Of a stretch of 64,000 bases of DNA, positions 33,832-42,635 are shown piece after piece. Every line of letters begins with the position of its first letter. Position 1 is the stretch's first letter. The notes below the pieces were generated by a model. The model did no database searches. It had not been told where the DNA came from and was given only the letters and a program-made list of their open reading frames with translations. A program made the translations under genes and the position numbers. This stretch comes from Planctomycetes bacterium ADurb.Bin069 (GTDB lineage: Bacteria > Planctomycetota > UBA8108 > UBA8890 > UBA8898), in the NCBI GenBank assembly GCA_002070955.1, contig MWEK01000010.1, positions 81,685 to 145,684 of the forward strand. The letters run 5' to 3'.

Positions 33832-35144
33832 TGGCAACGCGTGCCGCGCCGGCCGAATTCTTCCTCTGGGGCGTGAGCCACCGCACGGCGCCGCTCCCCG
33901 TGCGCGAGCTGTGGGCGCTCGACCATGGGGAAGCCGCCCGCGCGGCGGCCGAATTCCACGCGATCACGGGGGGGCAGGTCGTCGTGCTCGCCACCTGCAA
34001 CCGCACTGAATCCTACTTTTATTGCGCCGGCGAGCCGCCGCTCGCCGCGCTGGAGGCGGCCCTCGCCGCGATCAAGGGCCGGGCGGTGGACCCGCACGGC
34101 CGCGCCGTCTTTCACACGCACGCGGGCCTGGAGACCGTGCAGCACCTCTTCGAGGTGGCCGGCGGCCTGGATTCCCAGATTCTCGGGGAGACCGAAATTC
34201 AAGGCCAGGTGCGCGACGCCCTCAAGCTGGCGCGCGAGGCCGGCGCATGCGGCGCCGACATGGGGCGGCTCTTCGATCACGCGCTGCGCGCCGGCAAGCG
34301 CGTTCGAAGCGAAACGCGCCTGAGCGAGGGCGTCCTGTCGGCCGGCCAGGCGGGGGTGCTCCTGGCCGGGCGGGTCGTCGGCGATCTGCGGAGGGTCGAG
34401 GCGCTCCTGATCGGCAGCGGCGAAATCGGCGCCCTGACGGCGCGGGCCCTCATGGCCGCGGGTGTGCGGCGGCTCCGGGTGACGAGCCGAACCGAGGAGC
34501 ACGCGCGGGCCCTCGCGCGCCGGTTCGACGCCGAGGCGATCCCCTTTCAGGAGGCGCAGGCCGCCATGGCCGCCAGCGACCTGGTGGTCTCGTCCACCTC
34601 GGCGCCGGCCGGTCTCTTCGACAAGGCTTCCCTGGCGCCGTTCCTGCGGCGCCGGGCGCATCGGCCCCTCGTCGTCATCGACTTGGCGGTGCCGCGCGAC
34701 TTCGCGCCCGACACGGCCGAGCTCGAGTGCGTGTTCCTACACGATCTGGACGATGTCGAGGCCCTTGTGGCGCAGAGCCAGACGGCGCGGGAGGCGGAAA
34801 TCCCGCGGGCGCGGTTGATCGTCGAGGAGGAGGCGCGGAAGTTCGCGGCCATGCACGCCTTCCGCCTGGAGGTCGAGCCCGTCGTGCGCGCCTTCGTCGA
34901 AGCGGCGGACGCCTGGCAGCGCGAGGAATTGGCGCGCCGGGCCGACGAACTGCCGCCCGAGGCGCGGGACAAGGTGGCGGCGCTTGTGCGCCGGCTAGTT
35001 CACAAGGTGCTCTTCACGCCCCTGAATCGCCTCAAGACCCTCAGGAACCGGGGCGATCTCACGCCGGAGGCTCTGGCCCTCGTCCGCGAGATTTTCGAAA
35101 TCGAAACCGATGGCGACGATCCGAATCGGCACACGGGGCAGTGA
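33831..35144 (+). CDS. hemA: Glutamyl-tRNA reductase
   Basis: HemA reduces Glu-tRNA to glutamate-1-semialdehyde, the first committed step of C5 tetrapyrrole synthesis. The 437-residue protein has GVSHRTAPLPVRE, the catalytic Cys56 in VLATCNRTE, AGGLDSQILGETEIQGQVRDA, the Rossmann-type LLIGSGEIGALTARAL for NADPH, and a C-terminal dimerisation helix region. Its last 35 nt overlap the start of hemC, an unusually long overlap that gives tight translational coupling. hemL and hemB are not nearby. Confidence 0.97.
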   Translation: MATRAAPAEFFLWGVSHRTAPLPVRELWALDHGEAARAAAEFHAITGGQVVVLATCNRTESYFYCAGEPPLAALEAALAAIKGRAVDPHGRAVFHTHAGLETVQHLFEVAGGLDSQILGETEIQGQVRDALKLAREAGACGADMGRLFDHALRAGKRVRSETRLSEGVLSAGQAGVLLAGRVVGDLRRVEALLIGSGEIGALTARALMAAGVRRLRVTSRTEEHARALARRFDAEAIPFQEAQAAMAASDLVVSSTSAPAGLFDKASLAPFLRRRAHRPLVVIDLAVPRDFAPDTAELECVFLHDLDDVEALVAQSQTAREAEIPRARLIVEEEARKFAAMHAFRLEVEPVVRAFVEAADAWQREELARRADELPPEARDKVAALVRRLVHKVLFTPLNRLKTLRNRGDLTPEALALVREIFEIETDGDDPNRHTGQ

Positions 35145-36036
35145 GCTGGCCCGCGCGCAGGCCGGCGCCGTGGCGGCGGTCCTGGAGCGGGCGGGCTTCC
35201 GGGTGGAGACGGTGCTCCTGCGCACCTTGGGCGATCGCGCCCGCGACGCGCGCTTCAGCGAACTCGGTCCCGGCTCCTTCACCAAGGCGCTCGATGACGC
35301 CTTGTGCGCCGGCGCCATCGATTGCGCCGTGCACAGCGCCAAGGATGTCCCCACCGACATCCCCCCCGAGATCGAGATCGCGGCGTTCGTCGCCCGCGAA
35401 GCGCCCGAGGATGTCGCGGTGCTGGCGGACGGCGTCGAGCGCCTCGCCGACCTGGCCGCGGGCGCCTGCGTCGGCACCTCGAGCACGCGGCGCCGCGCCT
35501 TTCTTCTCAACCTTCACCCCGGCCTGGCCACCGCCGAGCTGCGCGGCAACATCCACACGCGCCTCCGTAAAATCGAGGCGCAGCGCCTCGCCGGCGCCAT
35601 CCTCGCCCGCGCGGGGCTCGCGCGGCTGGGCCTGGAGGATCGCGCGACGGAGGTGCTCGACCCGCGTGTGTTCGTGCCCGCGCCCGGGCAGGGGGCGCTG
35701 GCCGTGAGCGCCATCGGCCGCGGCGCCTTCGCCGCCGACCTCCGGGCGCTGCTGGACGACGCGCCGACCCGCGCGGCGGTTGAGGCCGAGCGGGCCTTCC
35801 TGAGCCGTCTCGGCGGCGGCTGCCAGGTTCCGGCGGGCGCCCACGCTCGGTGCGATGGGACGCGCCTCGTGCTCCATGCCGCCGTGCTGGCGCCCGACGG
35901 CGGGCAGTGTCTCCGGAGCGCCGTCGAAGGCCGTGCCGATGCCCCCGCGCAGGCGGGCTTCCGCGCGGCCGAGGACCTTCTGCACGCGGGCGGCGATGCG
36001 CTCGTGCGCCGCGCCCGCGGGGGATGCGCGTCGTGA
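35110..36036 (+). CDS. hemC: Porphobilinogen deaminase (hydroxymethylbilane synthase)
   Basis: HemC joins four porphobilinogens into hydroxymethylbilane. The 308-residue protein starts with the standard IRIGTRGSELARAQA and contains GPGSFTKALDDAL, DCAVHSAKDVPTD, GTSSTRRRAFLL, RGNIHTRLRKI, PGQGALAV and the cofactor Cys in GGGCQVPAGAHA. The ATG lies inside the 3' end of hemA in another reading frame. The gene ends in a GTGA junction with hemD. Confidence 0.97.
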   Translation: MATIRIGTRGSELARAQAGAVAAVLERAGFRVETVLLRTLGDRARDARFSELGPGSFTKALDDALCAGAIDCAVHSAKDVPTDIPPEIEIAAFVAREAPEDVAVLADGVERLADLAAGACVGTSSTRRRAFLLNLHPGLATAELRGNIHTRLRKIEAQRLAGAILARAGLARLGLEDRATEVLDPRVFVPAPGQGALAVSAIGRGAFAADLRALLDDAPTRAAVEAERAFLSRLGGGCQVPAGAHARCDGTRLVLHAAVLAPDGGQCLRSAVEGRADAPAQAGFRAAEDLLHAGGDALVRRARGGCAS

Positions 36037-36821
36037 GGGGCGCGCGAGCCGGAGGCCGGGCGCTCCGGGGGATGACGGTGGTCGTCACCCGCTCCCGCGA
36101 CGATGGCGGGCCCCTCGCCGCGGGCATCGAGGCCATGGGGGGGGAAGCCCTTGTCTGTCCGGCCATCCGCGTCGAACTGGGAGACGCGGAGGCGCTCGGG
36201 CGCGCGGCCGGGAGCCTGGCGCGTTTCGACTGGATCGTGTTCACGAGCGCCAACGGGGTGCGGTCCTTGGCGCCGTTGCTTGAGCGGACGCGGTTTTCGG
36301 GTAAGATAGCCGTTATAGGGAATGCCACGGCCGCGGCGCTCCGCCGTCTGGGATACGAAGAACATCTGGCGTCTGTCGACAGCACCGGCGCAGCCCTCGC
36401 CGCGGTGCTTGGCGGCCGGGTCGCCGCCGGCGAGAGGGTCCTGGCGCCGCGATCCGATATCGCCGGTGGAAGCCTCGAGGCCGTGCTAAAGGGCGCCGGA
36501 GCGGATGTCTGCTCCATTGTGTCCTACCGGACGCGTCCGGGAACGCGCGAGGATGCGGCGCCGCTCCTTGCGCGCCTCGGGGCGCGCATTCCCGATGCGG
36601 TGCTCTTTGCGAGCCCCTCCGCCGTACGAGGGCTCCAGGCCATGTTGGAGGCCGGCGAGTTCGAGAGATTCATGCGCGGCGCGAAGATCGTATCCATCGG
36701 CCCGACGACATCCGCTCAGATCGCGGCGCTCGGCTTCGCCGTCGCGCGCGAAGCGCGTCACCATACCAACGAAGGCATGCTTGAAGCGCTCGCGGCGCTC
36801 GCCGCGGGGAGGGGGGCGTGA
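36033..36821 (+). CDS. hemD: Uroporphyrinogen-III synthase
   Basis: HemD closes hydroxymethylbilane with inversion of ring D. The 262-residue protein has the family pattern VVVTRSRDDGGPLAAGIEAMGGEALVCP, FDWIVFTSANGVRSL, IAVIGNATAAALR, ADVCSIVSYRT, PDAVLFASPSAVRGL and VSIGPTTSAQI. Sequence conservation in this family is low but the order is clear. The GTG at 36033 overlapping the hemC stop was chosen since GTGA junctions are frequent here; ATG at 36024 and ATG at 36072 (directly before VVVTR, with GGGG upstream) are alternatives. It overlaps hemH by 4 nt. Confidence 0.9.
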   Translation: MRGARAGGRALRGMTVVVTRSRDDGGPLAAGIEAMGGEALVCPAIRVELGDAEALGRAAGSLARFDWIVFTSANGVRSLAPLLERTRFSGKIAVIGNATAAALRRLGYEEHLASVDSTGAALAAVLGGRVAAGERVLAPRSDIAGGSLEAVLKGAGADVCSIVSYRTRPGTREDAAPLLARLGARIPDAVLFASPSAVRGLQAMLEAGEFERFMRGAKIVSIGPTTSAQIAALGFAVAREARHHTNEGMLEALAALAAGRGA

Positions 36822-37780
36822 GCCGTTTCGCGGTCTGCCTTCTGGGCATGGGCGCGCCGGCGGGGCCGAAAGCCGTGCGCGGGTATCTGTACCGCATCTT
36901 CAGCGACCGGTGCATCCTCCCCCTGCCGGCGGTGCTGCGGATTCCGGCGGCGTGCTATATCGCGGTGACGCGAAGCCGCGCGTCGAAGGCCAAGTACAGC
37001 GTCATCGGCGGGCAGTCGCCCTTCACGGCGCAAAGCCGCGCGCAGTGCCAAGCCTTGGCCGCCGCGCTCGACCGCCGCGGACGGCCGATGCCCGTCATCC
37101 CCGCCATGCGTTACGCCAGCCCGTCGATCGGGGAGGCGGTGCGGGCCATGCGGGACGAAGGCGTGACCGATGTCGTGGGGTTGTCCCAGTACCCCCAGTA
37201 TTCCTTCACCACCACGGCGTCCTGTCTCGAGGCGCTGGAACGCGCCTGCGCGCGGGCGGGCATGCGCGTCGTGCCGGTCCCCGAGTATCCCGTGCTGCCC
37301 GGACTCGTCGCCGCCTGGGCCGAGGCGTTGAAAGCCTACCTCCCGGCCGAGAGCCCCGAGAATCGCAACCACGTCCTCTTCCTGGCCCACAGCGTTCCCA
37401 TGAGCTGCGTGGAGCGCGGCGATCCGTACCCCGAGCACGTGGCCCGGACCGTGAACGCCATCCTCGGAGCGCTCCCGCGGCCGGTCGAATGGTCTCTCGC
37501 GTACCAGAGCCGGGCCGCCCGCGGCGCGTGGCTTTCCCCGAGCGCCGAGAGCGCGGTCCTGGATCTCGCGCGGCGGGGAACGTGGCGCCTCGCGGTGGTG
37601 CCGGTGAGCTTCGTCACGGAGAATCTCGAGACGCGCTACGACATCGATGCCAATCTGGCGCTTCTGGCGGCGAACGCGGGGCTGCGGCGCTTCGCGCGCG
37701 TGCCCGTGCCGCACGCCGCGCCGGCGCTGATCGAGGGGTGGGCGGATCTCGTCGAGGAGGCGCTCCGCGGGGCCCAATGA
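36818..37780 (+). CDS. hemH: Ferrochelatase
   Basis: HemH inserts iron into protoporphyrin IX or coproporphyrin III. The 320-residue protein opens with AVCLLGMGAPAGPKAVRGYLYRIFSD, comparable to the LLNLGTP-x-YLxxFLxD start of the family, and has PVIPAMRYASPSIGEAV, LSQYPQYSFTTTAS, the catalytic His191 in FLAHSVPMS and Glu271 in SFVTENLETRYDID. The GTG start overlaps hemD. hemE and an oxidase (hemG/hemY/hemQ) are not in the window, so the branch used cannot be told from here. Confidence 0.95.
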   Translation: MSRFAVCLLGMGAPAGPKAVRGYLYRIFSDRCILPLPAVLRIPAACYIAVTRSRASKAKYSVIGGQSPFTAQSRAQCQALAAALDRRGRPMPVIPAMRYASPSIGEAVRAMRDEGVTDVVGLSQYPQYSFTTTASCLEALERACARAGMRVVPVPEYPVLPGLVAAWAEALKAYLPAESPENRNHVLFLAHSVPMSCVERGDPYPEHVARTVNAILGALPRPVEWSLAYQSRAARGAWLSPSAESAVLDLARRGTWRLAVVPVSFVTENLETRYDIDANLALLAANAGLRRFARVPVPHAAPALIEGWADLVEEALRGAQ

Positions 37781-37912
37781 TCCGCGCGCATGGCGCGGCG
37801 GGCGCCCGCGGGCTACAATCGCCCGTTTTCGGCTGGCGCGCCGGCGGGGACCGTGCCGATAACGAGACAGGCGCCGCGCGTCGCGGGCCGGGTCCGTGCC
37901 GTGGAGGCAGTC

Positions 37913-39940
37913 ATGGCGGAAGAGAAGAAGCCGACGCTCGATGAGATCCGGAAGGAGATCAACAGCATTGACCGCAAGATCGTCGAGGACCTTGCGGCGC
38001 GCTTCCGGCTGGTCGAGCGGGTCTTCTCTGAAAAGGAAGCAGCCAAGGCCATGCTCCGCGACAAGAAGCGCGAGAGCCAGCTTCTCGGCGAGATCCTCAA
38101 GCTCGGCCGCGGCCTGGGTCTGGACGCCTATCTGTTGACGCGCGTCTTCCAGGAGATCATCGACTATTCCCTGAAGATCCAGAAATCGCGGGTGCTCGAT
38201 CAGGCCGCGGGGGGCAGAAAGCCCGACCTCATCCGCGTCGCGTTCCAAGGCATCGAGGAGGCGTACAGTCACCTTGCGAGCCGCAAGTACTTCTCCACCT
38301 GTCTTGACCGCGTGACGTTCAGGCCGTGCCCCACCTTCGCGGCCGCCGTCGAGGCGGTCGAGGACGGCGAGGCGGACTACGCGGTTCTGCCCGTGGAGAA
38401 CACCACCGCCGGCAGCATCAACGAGGTTTACGATCTCCTCCTTCGGACGCGGCTCTTCATCGTGGGCGAGGAGGTGTACGAAGTGCTCCACTGCCTGTCG
38501 GCGGTGGCGGACGTGCCGCTGGCCAACATCCGCCGGGTGTACTCCCACCCGCAGGCCTTGGCCCAATGCTCGAACTTCCTGATGTCCCTGGAGAAGTGCC
38601 AAATCGAGAGCTTCGTCGACACCGCCACCGCGGTGAAGAAGATCGCCGCGGACCAGGATCTCTCCCAGGCGGCGATCGCGTCGGAGGAGGCGGCCGCGGC
38701 GCACGGCCTGGTCATCCTCAAGCGCGGCATCGCCAACCAGAAGCTCAACTTCACCCGGTTCTTCGTCCTGGCGGCGCAGGCGGTACGGGTGGATCCGCGC
38801 ATCCGCGCCAAGACGTCCATGGCGCTGGCCACCGTGCACAAGGAGGGCGCGCTGGCGCGCTGCCTCAACATCCTGACGCTGGCGCACCTCAACATGACGA
38901 AGCTGGAAAGCCGCCCGCGGGCCAACACCCCGTGGGAGTATCTCTTCTACGTCGACTTCGAGGGCAACATGGCGGACGAGGCCGCCCAGCGCGCCGTGGA
39001 GGAGCTCAAGCGCGAAACGACCTTCCTCAAGGTGCTCGGCACGTATCCGCTCTTGGACCGCGAGAAGGCCGTGCCGTCGGCGGTGGATCTGGCCGCCGCC
39101 GAGCCCGCCGAGGAGACGGCCGCGAAGCCGCCGCCGCCGGCGGCCAAGCTCGGCTACCGGCTCGTCACGCGGGCCCACAAGGAGGAAGACACCGAGATCA
39201 GCGTCCGCGGCACGATTATCGGCGGCGGCTCTTTCGTGGTCATGGCCGGGCCGTGCGCGGTGGAGAGCGAGGAGCAGATCCGGCGCTGCGCGCGCCTCGT
39301 CAAGGAGAGCGGCGCCCACGTGCTCCGCGGCGGGTGCTTCAAGCCGCGGACTTCGCCCTACAGCTTCCAGGGCCTGGGGTACGAGGGCCTCGCCTACCTG
39401 GCCCGGGCGGGGGACGATTTCGGGCTGCCCGTCATCACGGAGGTTTTGACGCCCGGCGATGTGAGCCGCGTGGCGCAGCAGGCCGACATCCTCCAGATCG
39501 GCGCCCGCAACATGCAGAACTTCGCGCTGCTCACCGAGGTCGGCCGCGTGGACCGGCCGGTGCTCCTCAAGCGCGGCCTCATGTCGAGTATCGACGAATT
39601 GCTCGGCGCCGCCGAGTACATCCTGGCTCAGGGCAACCAGCAGGTGATTCTGTGCGAGCGCGGCATCCGCACCTTCGAAACGGCGACGCGCAACACGTTG
39701 GATATCTCCGCGGTGCCGATCCTGAAGCAGCGCAGCCACCTGCCCGTGCTCGTCGACCCGTCCCATGCCGCCGGCGTGCGCGAACTGGTCCTGCCCCTTG
39801 CCAAGGCCGCCAAGGCGGTGGGGGCGGACGGCATCATGATCGAGATCCATCCTGACCCGGAGAAGGCGCTCAGCGACGGACCGCAGTCCCTCGGGTTCGC
39901 CGCCTTCGAACGCCTCGCGGCCGAGGTATTGAAGCGTTGA
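37913..39940 (+). CDS. Trifunctional chorismate mutase/prephenate dehydratase/DAHP synthase
   Basis: A 675-residue fusion of enzymes at both ends of phenylalanine synthesis. Residues about 1-95 are an AroQ chorismate mutase ([22 protein letters not shown]). Residues about 108-290 are prephenate dehydratase ([31 protein letters not shown], and the catalytic TRF in NFTRFFVLA). An ACT domain with the Phe-binding LESRP motif follows (about 300-380). After a Pro/Ala linker, residues about 420-675 are a type I-beta DAHP synthase ([42 protein letters not shown]). The ATG at 37913 with GGAGG upstream matches the mutase start. TACAAT at 37814-37819 is a likely -10 element. Phenylalanine binding to the ACT domain could control the fused synthase. 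Confidence 0.93.
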   Translation: MAEEKKPTLDEIRKEINSIDRKIVEDLAARFRLVERVFSEKEAAKAMLRDKKRESQLLGEILKLGRGLGLDAYLLTRVFQEIIDYSLKIQKSRVLDQAAGGRKPDLIRVAFQGIEEAYSHLASRKYFSTCLDRVTFRPCPTFAAAVEAVEDGEADYAVLPVENTTAGSINEVYDLLLRTRLFIVGEEVYEVLHCLSAVADVPLANIRRVYSHPQALAQCSNFLMSLEKCQIESFVDTATAVKKIAADQDLSQAAIASEEAAAAHGLVILKRGIANQKLNFTRFFVLAAQAVRVDPRIRAKTSMALATVHKEGALARCLNILTLAHLNMTKLESRPRANTPWEYLFYVDFEGNMADEAAQRAVEELKRETTFLKVLGTYPLLDREKAVPSAVDLAAAEPAEETAAKPPPPAAKLGYRLVTRAHKEEDTEISVRGTIIGGGSFVVMAGPCAVESEEQIRRCARLVKESGAHVLRGGCFKPRTSPYSFQGLGYEGLAYLARAGDDFGLPVITEVLTPGDVSRVAQQADILQIGARNMQNFALLTEVGRVDRPVLLKRGLMSSIDELLGAAEYILAQGNQQVILCERGIRTFETATRNTLDISAVPILKQRSHLPVLVDPSHAAGVRELVLPLAKAAKAVGADGIMIEIHPDPEKALSDGPQSLGFAAFERLAAEVLKR

Positions 39941-39968
39941 CGCCCGCCCCGGCCCGACGTTCCGCCGC

Positions 39969-39997
39969 TTGACTCGCCGCGGCGCCGGGCCTATGCT
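39969..39997 (+). promoter_or_regulatory. Promoter of the LamG/dockerin gene
   Basis: TTGACT (39969-39974) and TATGCT (39992-39997) with 17 nt between; ribosome site AAAAGGAGG lies at about 40020-40028. Confidence 0.6.
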
Positions 39998-40033
39998 GGA
40001 TGGTATCGAACCCACGGAGAAAAGGAGGTCCTC

Positions 40034-41953
40034 ATGCTACGCGCGTTCGTGCTTTGTGCCGTGTTGGTTCCGGGCGTCGCCGCGTCCGCGGCGTTGACGG
40101 ATGGATTGTTGGTCTATTACGACTTCGAGCAGCTAGTCGGGGGCGACGGCGTCCCGGACCGCTCCCCGAACGGCTTTGACGGCCTGGTAGGGGGCGGCGG
40201 CAGCATCACCCTCGCGGAAGGGGTGTTCGGCCAAGCCGCGCATTTTCAGGGCCCGTTGCCGGTCTATGTCGCCCTGCCCACGCCGATGCCGCATGACGCG
40301 ATTCCCACCAAGGCCATCACCGTGGCCGTCTGGGTCAACCACGATCCCATGACGACCGACCAGATGGAGATCTTCATGCCCATGAGCGGCGGGGAGTACC
40401 AGAAGCAGCTCGGCCACTTCGAACTCAGGAACAACAACACGGCGCGGTTCTTGCTCAGGACCCCCGTCGACCCGCCGGAGGATTTCATCAACATGAACAA
40501 CGTGGGGGCGGTGCCCGCCAAGGAGTGGGTGCATTATGCGGCCACCTACGACAGCGTGGATGGCGTGGGCCGGCTGTACATCAACGGCGAGATCGTGGGC
40601 GAGGCCTTCGCGACCCGCGAGATGTACAACAACTGGGACACCGGCGCCCGGGTGGGGTACTGCGTCGACAATGCCAGGCCCTTTTTCGGGTACATGGATG
40701 ACTTCGCCATCTGGAGCCGCGCGCTGTCCCAGGATGAAATCTATGTGCTCATGGATAAGAGCATACCGGTGCCTCCGCCGCCCATCGAGATCACCATCGA
40801 CGGGGATTTCTCCGATTGGGCCTATCTTCCGGCGCTGATCAAGGATCCCGCCGACGTCTTCGAACCCAACGGCGACATCAAGGCGGTCTATGCCCACAGC
40901 ACCGCGGACACTCTCTACGCGCGGATCGCGGTTTACGGAACGGCCGCGCCGCGGGACGCGCAGCGCTACTACTACCACATCTTGATCGATGCCGACAACG
41001 ATCCCGCCACCGGCTTCGACAACTCCGAGTACGAGGGCAACCCCACCGGCGTCGTCGAGACGATCGGCGCCGACTTCTACATCATGATCGGCCGGAAGAA
41101 CGGCGCCGACGATGGCCTGAAAATCTATTTCTGCCGGGCCGGGGGGTACGAGAAAGAGATCGCCTGGGACGTCCTTTACGCCGCCTCCGGCGACTCCATC
41201 GAGCTGGCCGTGCCCTATGCCTCGCTGGTCCCTGAGGACGATCTGGGCGCCATCTTCAAGCCGGGCCAGACCTTCAAGATCGCGGCGTTCCAGGAGGGCA
41301 ACGCCAACGACTGGGAGGTCGACTGGACCGAGTCGGCGGAGGTTCGAATTCCGCCGGCGGGCAACATGCCGCCGGTCGTCAGCATCGAGCCCGCCGCCGC
41401 CGCGGTGGCGCTTTGCGGAGAGAGCGTGAGCTGCAGCCTGACGGTGACCGCCGTCGACCCGGAGAACGATCCCCTAACGTATCAATGGTCGGTGAGCGGC
41501 AGCGCGACGATCGTCCCCGGCGATCCGCCCGCGACGGCCGTCGCCGCCTTCACGGCCGTGGGCGAGTACACGGTGACCTGTGCGGTGTCGGACGGAACCT
41601 CGATCGTGACCGTGACGGCGACGGTGACCGTCGAACCCTGCGCCGACGTGTACATTCACATGGGCGATGCCAACTGCGACCACAAGGTGGACATCGCCGA
41701 CGCGGTTTGCATTCTCGGGTATCTTTTCGGAGCGCCGGGCACCGCGTGCAAGACTCAATGCTGCGCCGCGGCGGAGGATGCCAACGGCGACGACAAGGTC
41801 GACATCGCCGACGCCGTCAAGGTCCTGGGATATCTTTTCACGAGCGGCGATCTGGTCGCCCCCGACGGGACGATCCTGAGGGGCGCGGCGGTCGGCTGCG
41901 CTCCCTACCGGCCGGAGGATGTGAAGCTGGAGTGCGCGACGCCGTGCAGGTAG
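40034..41953 (+). CDS. Secreted LamG, CBM9-like, PKD/Ig and dockerin-type multidomain protein
   Basis: A 639-residue exported protein with signal MLRAFVLCAVLVPGVAASA. Residues about 22-240 form a concanavalin-like LamG domain (YYDFEQLVGGDGVPDRSPNGFDG, FGQAAHFQG, EWVHYAATYDSVDGVGRLYINGE, GYMDDFAIWSRALSQDEI). Residues about 250-440 resemble a CBM9/DOMON-like domain (ITIDGDFSDW, YYHILIDADNDPATGFD). A PKD/Ig-like domain follows (DPENDPLTYQWSVSG). The end carries two dockerin-like repeats (GDANCDHKVDIADAVCILGYLFG; DANGDDKVDIADAVKVLGYLF) and the tail CATPCR. No catalytic domain was recognised; carbohydrate binding and surface attachment are the probable roles. AAAAGGAGG precedes the ATG. Confidence 0.85.
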   Translation: MLRAFVLCAVLVPGVAASAALTDGLLVYYDFEQLVGGDGVPDRSPNGFDGLVGGGGSITLAEGVFGQAAHFQGPLPVYVALPTPMPHDAIPTKAITVAVWVNHDPMTTDQMEIFMPMSGGEYQKQLGHFELRNNNTARFLLRTPVDPPEDFINMNNVGAVPAKEWVHYAATYDSVDGVGRLYINGEIVGEAFATREMYNNWDTGARVGYCVDNARPFFGYMDDFAIWSRALSQDEIYVLMDKSIPVPPPPIEITIDGDFSDWAYLPALIKDPADVFEPNGDIKAVYAHSTADTLYARIAVYGTAAPRDAQRYYYHILIDADNDPATGFDNSEYEGNPTGVVETIGADFYIMIGRKNGADDGLKIYFCRAGGYEKEIAWDVLYAASGDSIELAVPYASLVPEDDLGAIFKPGQTFKIAAFQEGNANDWEVDWTESAEVRIPPAGNMPPVVSIEPAAAAVALCGESVSCSLTVTAVDPENDPLTYQWSVSGSATIVPGDPPATAVAAFTAVGEYTVTCAVSDGTSIVTVTATVTVEPCADVYIHMGDANCDHKVDIADAVCILGYLFGAPGTACKTQCCAAAEDANGDDKVDIADAVKVLGYLFTSGDLVAPDGTILRGAAVGCAPYRPEDVKLECATPCR

Positions 41954-41977
41954 CGCCCTGGGACGGGCGGCTTTCCG

Positions 41978-42017
41978 GGACCGGCGCCGGTTTTGCGGGA
42001 GAAACCGCCGCCGGTCC
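41978..42017 (+). terminator. Long hairpin after the LamG/dockerin gene
   Basis: GGACCGGCGCCGGTTT (41978-41993) and its complement (42002-42017) pair over 16 bp with a single mismatch around an 8-nt loop, 25 nt after the stop. No T-run follows, so it may end transcription in a non-canonical way or protect the 3' end. Confidence 0.5.
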
Positions 42018-42266
42018 TCGGAGACCGTCCGATCGCCGCGCGCGGCGCTAGGGAGCGCGCGGTCGGCGCGCCCGCGTCCGCCCGCGTGTGACGTGCGGGG
42101 TCTCATTCCGGAAGGCGGCGGCATGACCCTTCTCGGAAGGCCGCGCCGGCGCCGCTGCCGCCCGAGCGATGCCCCGCTTGCCGCCCGCGGGGCGGAAGCG
42201 GAACCGCGGCCGGAGTTCGGCTTCTTCGCTTCCCACGTTCGCCGCGGGCGCCGCCCTTGCGCGCGC

Positions 42267-42605
42267 ATGAGCCGGCATCTCGCGCATTACTCCGACTCGG
42301 GGAGCCCGCAGCGCGCGAACCTCGAGCGCGGCGAGGCGCGCCTCAGGGATTGCGCGCACGACAATCACACCGAGATCGCTTTCGTTCCGACTCCGAAGCG
42401 CCGCGGTGTGCGGATTCCCAAGGACGACCACCGCAAGGACGGAGCCGCGGTGTCCGCCGCCGTGGGATCGCTTCGCCCGGATCTCGGGGCTTATGCGGCC
42501 GGCCGCAACGTCTGGGAATGGAAGGGCTCGACGTTCCGGCCGTATCCCTATCGCGAGGACGCCGCCGGCGCGTCCGCGCGGGCGAACGCAGGTTATAGAG
42601 GGTAG
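42267..42605 (+). CDS. Uncertain small hypothetical protein
   Basis: The segment 42018-42635 between the hairpin and the N-acetyltransferase gene contains no recognisable gene. One frame from ATG 42267 (open from 42093) gives 112 residues with a high share of G/C in third codon positions and a protein-like end (NVWEWKGSTFRPYPYRED), but also many Arg/Asp/His residues and no family similarity that I recognise. The ATG at 42123 with GGAAGGCGGC upstream would give 160 residues. The opposite strand is also open, so this may be non-coding or a decayed gene. Confidence 0.3.
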   Translation: MSRHLAHYSDSGSPQRANLERGEARLRDCAHDNHTEIAFVPTPKRRGVRIPKDDHRKDGAAVSAAVGSLRPDLGAYAAGRNVWEWKGSTFRPYPYREDAAGASARANAGYRG

Positions 42606-42635
42606 ACTACGGGGTGGAAACGGTCGAGGATTGCG

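Noticed and set aside
36758..40015. A 1,085-residue minus-strand frame over hemH and the CM-PDT-DAHPS gene
   Set aside because: Antisense shadow of two well-identified plus-strand enzymes; composition is Arg/Asp/Gly/His-rich without domains.
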